Below are positions 13,490-17,334 of a stretch of 17,334 nucleotides of DNA, in pieces (the first letter of the stretch is position 1; each line of letters starts with the position of its first letter). The stretch lies in NCBI GenBank assembly GCA_030615745.1, contig JAUWYR010000049.1, positions 1-17,334 on the forward strand. Reading direction: 5' to 3'. The notes under the pieces were generated by a model. The model saw only the letters and a list, made by a program, of their open reading frames with translations, was not told the origin of the DNA and did no database searches. This DNA is from Candidatus Zixiibacteriota bacterium. Lineage in GTDB: Bacteria > Zixibacteria > MSB-5A5 > SM23-73-2. Both the position numbers and the translations under genes were made by a program.

Positions 13490-13604
13490 TCATCTCTTTG
13501 TTCTTTTCCTTTTAGTCTTCTTAACAGAAACTCTCTTCCCTTTCAGTTTTCCGTTCCTGCGGGGTCCCCTGACCCCGCAGGTTGAAGCAACATATTGACT
13601 ATTA
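13490..13604 (-). other. Duplicated Lys-rich tail-like coding remnants after leuC
   Basis: In the 274-base gap between leuC and leuD, two minus-strand stretches would encode similar basic tails. One ends at a TAA (13602-13604) and reads GKKVMVKKAKKKKRK; the other ends at a TGA (13490-13492) and reads GKRVSVKKTKRKRTKR. The first is in another frame than leuC, joined through a run of eight A. Neither has an independent start or ribosome site. They look like remnants of a duplicated, lysine-rich C-terminal extension. Confidence 0.4.
13553..13581. repeat. CCCT-loop hairpin, copy 2
   Basis: CCTGCGGGGTC (13556-13566) and GACCCCGCAGG (13571-13581) form a perfect 11-bp stem with a CCCT loop, in the leuC-leuD gap between the two basic tail remnants. 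The hairpin at 8985-9008 has the same loop but a different stem. Confidence 0.85.
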
Positions 13605-13636
13605 CTTTCTTTTCTTCTTTTTTGCCTTTTTAACCA

Positions 13637-14920
13637 TTACCTTCTTTCCTTCAGGTTTTTTTTGACCAGAAACTCCCTCGGGTCTGAGATCTCACCAGTT
13701 ATAGCCGCTACCGCTGCTGTTGCAGGAGAAGCTAAATAGATAAATCCTTTTGTATTTCCCATCCTCCCTTTGAAATTCCTGTTCATCGTGGATAAACAGT
13801 TTTCCCCATCGCCTAATATCCCCTCGTGCACTCCAACGCAGGGACCACATCCAGGAGCTAAAATAGCTGCACCGAACTGGATAAAAGCTTTTATGTATCC
13901 TTTATTTAATGTATCTAAAAATACTCTTTTAGATGCAGGGACTATTATCATCCTTACTTTTGGATGTTTTTTTCTACCTTTTATAATCTTTAATGCGGTC
14001 TCCAAATCTTCTAACCTTCCATTGGTGCAAGTTCCTAAAAATACCTGATCGATTTTTATCGTTTTTCTTATCTGATCTATTGTTTTTGTATTATCAACTG
14101 TATGGGGAAAAGAGATTGTTGGAAGCAATTTCGATGCATCGATCTTTATTATCCTCTCATATTTTGCATCCTCATCTGGCTCAATTTTTCTAAAATCTTT
14201 TGTTCTTTTATGCTCTTTAAGAAACTCTTTGGTTGTATTATCAGAGGCAAAAAGACCAACTTTTGCTCCTGCCTCAACCGCCATATTAGAAAGAGTCAAT
14301 CTACCGCTCGCAGACATCTTTTCAACAGTGTCCCCGCAAAATTCTAAGGCTTTGTAAGTTGCTCCATCTGCTCCTATTAAACCGATAAGATGTAAAATTA
14401 AATCCTTGGGATATACGCCAGGTTGAAAACTACCGGTTATCTCGACCTTAAAAGTTTCAGGAACTCGAAGCCAGGTTTTTCCTAAAGCAATTCCTATACC
14501 AACATCAGTTGAGCCCATTCCAGTGGCAAAAGAACACAAAGCTCCTCCGGTGCAGGTATGTGAATCAGCACCGATTAATATATCCCCGGGCTTAAGATAG
14601 GATTCAGCAATTATCTGATGGCATACTCCCTCACCTACATCAGATAAGCATGCACCGGTCTTTTCAGCGAATTCTCTTATGAGAATATGGTCGTTGGAAA
14701 GCTCTTTTCTCGGAGAAGGAGCAGCGTGGTCAATAAAAAGCACAGTTCTTTTTGGATTTTTTGCAACTTCCAATCCGAGCTTTCGCAGTTGCCTTATGGC
14801 TAAAGGACCTGTTCCATCCTGAGTTAAACAAACATCCACCGGAACTATAACAATCTCCCCAGCTTTCACCTCTCTTCCGGTATGTTCACCAATAATTTTT
14901 TCAGCTAAAGTTTTACCCAT
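13637..14920 (-). CDS. leuC: Aconitase-family (LeuC/homoaconitase-type) large subunit
   Basis: A 427-residue large subunit of a two-chain [4Fe-4S] hydro-lyase, the length of the LeuC2/homoaconitase group. Cluster ligands are C298 in GTCTNGRLED, and C358 and C361 in GCGPCVGVHEG. Other hallmarks are QDGTGP (34-39), IDHAAPSPR (63-71), GEGVCHQI (96-103), IGADSHTCTGGALCSFATGMGSTDVG (116-141) and MNRNFKGRMGN (379-389). ITGEISDPREFL (407-418) is the normal family end; nine further residues, VKKNLKERR, follow. It begins a minus-strand group with leuD and icd. It could act as isopropylmalate isomerase, homoaconitase or a substitute aconitase; co-location with isocitrate dehydrogenase and no other leucine gene makes the aconitase role attractive but unproven. 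AGAGAGG precedes the ATG. Confidence 0.88.
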   Translation of the reverse strand: MGKTLAEKIIGEHTGREVKAGEIVIVPVDVCLTQDGTGPLAIRQLRKLGLEVAKNPKRTVLFIDHAAPSPRKELSNDHILIREFAEKTGACLSDVGEGVCHQIIAESYLKPGDILIGADSHTCTGGALCSFATGMGSTDVGIGIALGKTWLRVPETFKVEITGSFQPGVYPKDLILHLIGLIGADGATYKALEFCGDTVEKMSASGRLTLSNMAVEAGAKVGLFASDNTTKEFLKEHKRTKDFRKIEPDEDAKYERIIKIDASKLLPTISFPHTVDNTKTIDQIRKTIKIDQVFLGTCTNGRLEDLETALKIIKGRKKHPKVRMIIVPASKRVFLDTLNKGYIKAFIQFGAAILAPGCGPCVGVHEGILGDGENCLSTMNRNFKGRMGNTKGFIYLASPATAAVAAITGEISDPREFLVKKNLKERR

Positions 14921-15033
14921 AAAAACCTCTCTTTAAATAAGCAATTCAGCTCAATGCTGGGGCTGGGGTTTGCCCTGCCTCAACCTGAAGATTTTCAATG
15001 TGCTGTCAAAAGAACCAAACTGTATGATAACTT

Positions 15034-15093
15034 GGTAGCCGCCCATATGGGCGTAAACCCAGATTTCGCCCCGCTGAAAGCGGGGCGGCTACC
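15034..15093. repeat. GTAG/CTAC palindromic element with word CGCCC
   Basis: Perfect outer arms are GGTAGCCGCCC (15034-15044) and GGGCGGCTACC (15083-15093). Inner hairpins are the palindrome GCCCATATGGGC (15041-15052) and CGCCCCGCT (15067-15075) with AGCGGGGCG (15079-15087). CGCCC (15040, 15067) alternates with GGGCG (15049, 15083). A partial copy lies at 1039-1059. Confidence 0.85.
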
Positions 15094-15156
15094 ATAATGC
15101 ACTTTTCGGACAATCTTTAAATCGGCTCCAAAAAGTGATATTTTTCACAAAGTCTT

Positions 15157-15184
15157 AATTTATAATAAAAAAATAAATTGTCAA
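15157..15184 (-). promoter_or_regulatory. Possible promoter for leuC-leuD-icd
   Basis: On the minus strand TTGACA (15184-15179) is followed after 16 bases by TAAATT (15162-15157). If used, the leader to leuC would be about 230 bases and would contain the element at 15034-15093. The region is very AT-rich, so chance similarity is possible. Confidence 0.4.
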
Positions 15185-15195
15185 CTGTTGTTTTA

Positions 15196-15244
15196 GAGGT
15201 TTTTGAAAAAAAACCTCACCTTCCCTCTCCATTTATGGAGAGGG
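15196..15244. repeat. Two plain hairpins
   Basis: GAGGTTTTT (15196-15204) pairs with AAAAACCTC (15209-15217). CCCTCTCCAT (15223-15232) pairs perfectly with ATGGAGAGGG (15235-15244). They lie directly next to the element at 15249-15320. Confidence 0.8.
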
Positions 15245-15248
15245 TTAG

Positions 15249-15320
15249 GGAGTAGGTCGAGATTCAAATCTCGACAAAAACAAATTTGAGAGTGTCGATT
15301 TTGGAAAATCGACCTACTCC
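15249..15320. repeat. GTAG/CTAC palindromic element with word GTCGA
   Basis: Perfect outer arms are GGAGTAGGTCGA (15249-15260) and TCGACCTACTCC (15309-15320). Inner hairpins are GTCGAGATT (15256-15264) with AATCTCGAC (15267-15275), and GTCGATTTT (15294-15302) with AAAATCGAC (15305-15313). GTCGA and TCGAC alternate four times, and inner and outer arms share bases. Confidence 0.85.
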
Positions 15321-15348
15321 TTTTAGCCCTGCAAAAATCAACTTTTGA

Positions 15349-15384
15349 AGAATAAATAATAGAGCGAGGAATTTATCCCCGCTC
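15349..15384 (-). terminator. Weak terminator candidate after the beta-helix gene
   Basis: On the minus strand GAGCGGGGA (15384-15376) pairs with TCCTCGCTC (15370-15362) with one wobble, followed by a T/A-rich TATTATTTATTC. It lies about 80 bases after the stop codon. Confidence 0.4.
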
Positions 15385-15423
15385 GAAACTTTAAAATATA
15401 AAATGTTTGATAGAACTGTTTCT

Positions 15424-15470
15424 CGTTTACTGTTTACCGTTTACTGTTTACCGTTAACTGTCTACTGTTC
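15424..15470. repeat. GTTTAC[TC] heptamer tandem repeat
   Basis: About six degenerate 7-base units alternate GTTTACT and GTTTACC, then decay to GTTAACT and GTCTACT. The array runs through the stop codon of the beta-helix gene (15462-15464). Confidence 0.85.
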
Positions 15471-17075
15471 TTCTATCTCTTCTTGCTCAACTTCTTCCTT
15501 TTCTATCTCCTCCTCTGGTGGAGGATTATTGTTGGGGTAATACACCTCTTGAGTTTCAAACTCTTCTTGATCCAAAGCTTCCATTTCCTCGATGTCAGCA
15601 ACCTGAACTACAGGTCTTTGCTCGTATCCTTTTCTCCTCCCTATTGCCATCCAGTCGAATTCCGCATTGCTTGTTCCACTCATAAGCTCCTTAACTGTGA
15701 ACCCAGTAGACGACCTGCTGGAGACATATATTCCATTGCATTCGGATGCAGGAGTTACGATCACCTTTATAGGAACATCAGCAGAGATAGCTTCCTGAAA
15801 CAACCGCTCAAAAGTTATCTGAGCTTGTCCATTCGCCAAGGAAGCGCTACCAGAAGCCATAAACTCAACATCAGGTGTCTCGATTGCGTAAAGATGCTCC
15901 TCTCCTTGAGAGGTCTGAATCGCACTCGATTTTGAGCCGGTTGCGGTAAAAGTTCCGTATACTTTAAGCCCGAGATTGGCAGAAAAAGCAGCATAAGAGC
16001 GGACCTCCAATCCATAGTAACTGCTATTGTTGGACCGAAGGGTGTTACCATAATTTCCTTTAGCATCGATTCCAAACAGACCCGCACCTGACACAAGAAC
16101 TCCCTTATCATCAGCCCACTGAACATGAATCCCATCATCCCCACAGTCATTCATATAGATACCATCCCTGTAGGTGCTGTCGATGTATACTCCATCCCTT
16201 CCAGCTCGATAAATATACACACCGTGGGTATCAGGTCGATCAGCATTAAAAGAAGCTCTCCCTTGGGCATTATACACTAACACTCCCTCTCCACCTGGAC
16301 TATATATATTAATCCCATCATCAGCAGAGTTGTAGACATACATTCCATAGTCTCCTGGACTGCCTATATAAATCCCATCATCAGCGGAGTTGTACATATA
16401 GATTCCAAAGTCTCCAGCATCCATGATATGGATAGCATCATCCTTGGTACCATTAATCTCCATTCCGAAATAGCCAGTATTAAAAATCTCAATTCCAGTG
16501 TTACCCGCAGTATCAATGGTGATCCCATCACCACCAGAGCCCGGTACAGAGATTCCAATTCCATCATTTGATCCAGTGTTTGTTACTCTAAAAACAAATC
16601 CACTACTAACTGAGGCTCTTATTGAATCTTTTTGTGTTGAATTCACATACCTTGCATCCATATCCGAACCCGGAGCTGCCACATAAGCAGTATCCGCTAC
16701 CAGAGCCCGATAAGCATAGCCAACAGCGGTCAGCTGAGTCCTCGGTGAAAGCTCCGCATCTCCTCCAACCTTTATCCCTAACCAGTACAAAGCATTAAAG
16801 GGCAAATTGATGGGAGTCGATTCTCCCAATTTCACATTGAAAAGACCATTCTGTACCGAAACTGACTTGGTCTTATCCCATAGGGTAGTTCCTCCTACTG
16901 AAGCGGTGTAAATCCTGAACCTTATGGAATAATCTCCATTTGGAACCGGGCTCCCCCCAAGAGTGGTCAACATCCCCTGATAATTGATCATCTTGGGAAA
17001 AGGCGCAGTAGGAGCATAAGCTGACAGATATAATAGCATTAATAGCGCTACAAATAAAAGAACTATTTTTTTCAT
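15462..17075 (-). CDS. Secreted decapeptide-repeat beta-helix surface protein
   Basis: A 537-residue exported protein. Residues 1-20 form a signal peptide (MKKIVLLFVALLMLLYLSAY). Residues 28-135 (FPKMINYQGML, NGDYSIRFRIYTASVGG, TLWDKTKSVSVQNGLFNVKLG) are an N-terminal domain often seen on secreted proteins of candidate phyla. Residues 171-340 form about seventeen 10-residue repeats of pattern xxGIxIxxxG (for example DDGIYIGSPG, DYGMYVYNSA, DDGINIYSPG), predicted to stack as a right-handed beta-helix. Residues 400-485, with ECNGIYVSSRSSTGFTVKEL and a final RRKGYE, match a C-terminal domain seen after such repeats and in tail-fibre-like proteins. Residues 496-537 are a very acidic low-complexity tail. 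It is probably surface-exposed and adhesive or structural, but the function is unknown. AAGGAG lies about 9 bases before the ATG. Confidence 0.85.
   Translation of the reverse strand: MKKIVLLFVALLMLLYLSAYAPTAPFPKMINYQGMLTTLGGSPVPNGDYSIRFRIYTASVGGTTLWDKTKSVSVQNGLFNVKLGESTPINLPFNALYWLGIKVGGDAELSPRTQLTAVGYAYRALVADTAYVAAPGSDMDARYVNSTQKDSIRASVSSGFVFRVTNTGSNDGIGISVPGSGGDGITIDTAGNTGIEIFNTGYFGMEINGTKDDAIHIMDAGDFGIYMYNSADDGIYIGSPGDYGMYVYNSADDGINIYSPGGEGVLVYNAQGRASFNADRPDTHGVYIYRAGRDGVYIDSTYRDGIYMNDCGDDGIHVQWADDKGVLVSGAGLFGIDAKGNYGNTLRSNNSSYYGLEVRSYAAFSANLGLKVYGTFTATGSKSSAIQTSQGEEHLYAIETPDVEFMASGSASLANGQAQITFERLFQEAISADVPIKVIVTPASECNGIYVSSRSSTGFTVKELMSGTSNAEFDWMAIGRRKGYEQRPVVQVADIEEMEALDQEEFETQEVYYPNNNPPPEEEIEKEEVEQEEIEEQ
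16056..16565 (-). repeat. 30-bp coding repeat of the beta-helix
   Basis: The DNA encodes the ten-residue repeats 171-340. Adjacent pairs resemble each other at a 60-bp spacing, as between the stretches near 16312 and 16372, which suggests duplication in units of two decapeptides. Confidence 0.75.
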
Positions 17076-17098
17076 TTTTTTCTTCTCCTTCTTGTTTC

Positions 17099-17124
17099 GC
17101 TGTCAGGAGGTAACTTTTGACAGC
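17099..17124. repeat. GTCAGGAG-family hairpin
   Basis: GCTGTCA (17099-17105) pairs with TGACAGC (17118-17124) and the left side continues as GGAGG. It belongs to the set at 738-797, 7638-7650 and 8943-8964. It lies in the leader region, 24 bases before the beta-helix gene start. Confidence 0.7.
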
Positions 17125-17149
17125 ACTTTTTAATTATTTGTCTTCTAAG

Positions 17150-17219
17150 TTGGTTCGGGAATTAAAATTCCCGAATCATTCTCCTTTTGTGCGGGAAATC
17201 CAATTCCCGCACAAACCAA
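17150..17219. repeat. Paired-hairpin element with word CGGGAA
   Basis: A closing pair TTGGTT (17150-17155) and AACCAA (17214-17219) surrounds two perfect hairpins: TTCGGGAATT (17154-17163) with AATTCCCGAA (17166-17175), and TTGTGCGGGAA (17187-17197) with TTCCCGCACAA (17204-17214). CGGGAA and TTCCCG alternate four times. It lacks the GTAG/CTAC ends. Confidence 0.8.
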
Positions 17220-17231
17220 AAACTTCTAAAA

Positions 17232-17303
17232 AATCCGCTTAATCCGTTGACTCCGTTCAATTCTTGAATCCGTTGAATCCGTTCAATCCGTTGACTACTT
17301 CAA
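17232..17303. repeat. AATCCGTT[GC] nonamer tandem repeat
   Basis: Roughly eight degenerate 9-base units related to AATCCGTTG, some shortened or with ACT in place of AAT. The array is upstream of the beta-helix gene; no coding frame runs through it. Confidence 0.8.
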
Positions 17304-17334
17304 CAAAAGCATCTTTTTACACTTCACAAAATCG

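Larger units (their letters stand above)
14921..15461. other. 540-base gene-free gap upstream of leuC
   Basis: It separates leuC from the beta-helix gene, both on the minus strand. It contains two complete GTAG/CTAC elements (15034-15093 and 15249-15320), two plain hairpins (15196-15244), a possible promoter (15157-15184), a weak terminator (15349-15384) and heptamer repeats (15424-15470). The first 110 bases beside leuC show no structure I can name. No open frame here looks coding. Confidence 0.7.

Noticed and set aside
12862-14920. Leucine biosynthesis operon
   Set aside because: Only leuC and leuD are present, next to icd; leuA and leuB are absent from the window, so the leucine role is not supported by context.
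15424-15470. Tandem repeats here, at 12834-12854 and at 17232-17303 as CRISPR arrays
   Set aside because: Units of 7-9 bases without spacers and no cas genes.
15815-16150. Minus-strand open frames inside the beta-helix gene
   Set aside because: They are out-of-frame shadows kept open by the regular 30-bp repeat; the long frame has the signal peptide and ribosome site.
17150-17219. tRNA gene suggested by GGTTCGGGA and GATTCAAATC-like T-arm strings here and at 15261
   Set aside because: No acceptor stem, anticodon arm or CCA-side geometry; the strings belong to simple perfect hairpins.

Overview
This is an AT-rich bacterial window. It carries fermentative and redox metabolism, three secreted surface-type proteins and an unusually dense set of palindromic intergenic elements. 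The 297-aa secreted protein ends in a Por/type IX-type C-terminal sorting domain. Together with Ycf48-like and beta-helix surface proteins and a two-subunit aconitase-family enzyme, this suggests an uncultured anaerobe of the FCB superphylum or a neighbouring candidate phylum (WOR-3, Zixibacteria or KSB1-like). That placement is an inference: no rRNA or other phylogenetic marker is present.

Layout. 1-699 (minus) is the 5' part of a secreted Ycf48/BNR-repeat protein that runs off the left edge. 1073-5827 (minus) is a tightly packed five-gene operon: hbd-like 3-hydroxyacyl-CoA dehydrogenase, ackA, a small membrane or lipoprotein, nfnA and nfnB. 6097-7560 (plus) is a divergently transcribed, clearly atypical member of the 4-hydroxybutyryl-CoA dehydratase/HpaB family with a strong sigma70-type promoter. 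7839-8732 (plus) is the sorting-domain protein. 9164-10762 (plus) is an EamA transporter followed by a membrane-anchored SagB-type nitroreductase. 10916-11356 (minus) is a probable GIY-YIG nuclease. 11520-14920 (minus) is leuC-leuD-icd. 15462-17075 (minus) is a secreted protein with decapeptide beta-helix repeats.

How the genes may work together. Hbd, AckA and NfnAB fit fermentation through CoA thioesters: NAD(H)-linked hydroxyacyl-CoA oxidation or reduction, ATP from acetyl phosphate, and electron bifurcation linking NADH, ferredoxin and NADPH. The aconitase-like pair plus NADP-dependent isocitrate dehydrogenase would make 2-oxoglutarate and NADPH, the nucleotide used by NfnAB.

The most unusual content is between the genes. 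At least eight elements consist of paired hairpins. Four share fixed GTAG...CTAC ends but have different private internal words, arranged word, complement, word, complement, so each can fold in two exclusive ways. Other hairpins share a 15-bp core while their stems differ, and one copy looks like a recombinant of two others. Two copies of one element flank the GIY-YIG gene as direct repeats. No tRNA, rRNA, CRISPR array or recognisable transposase was seen.
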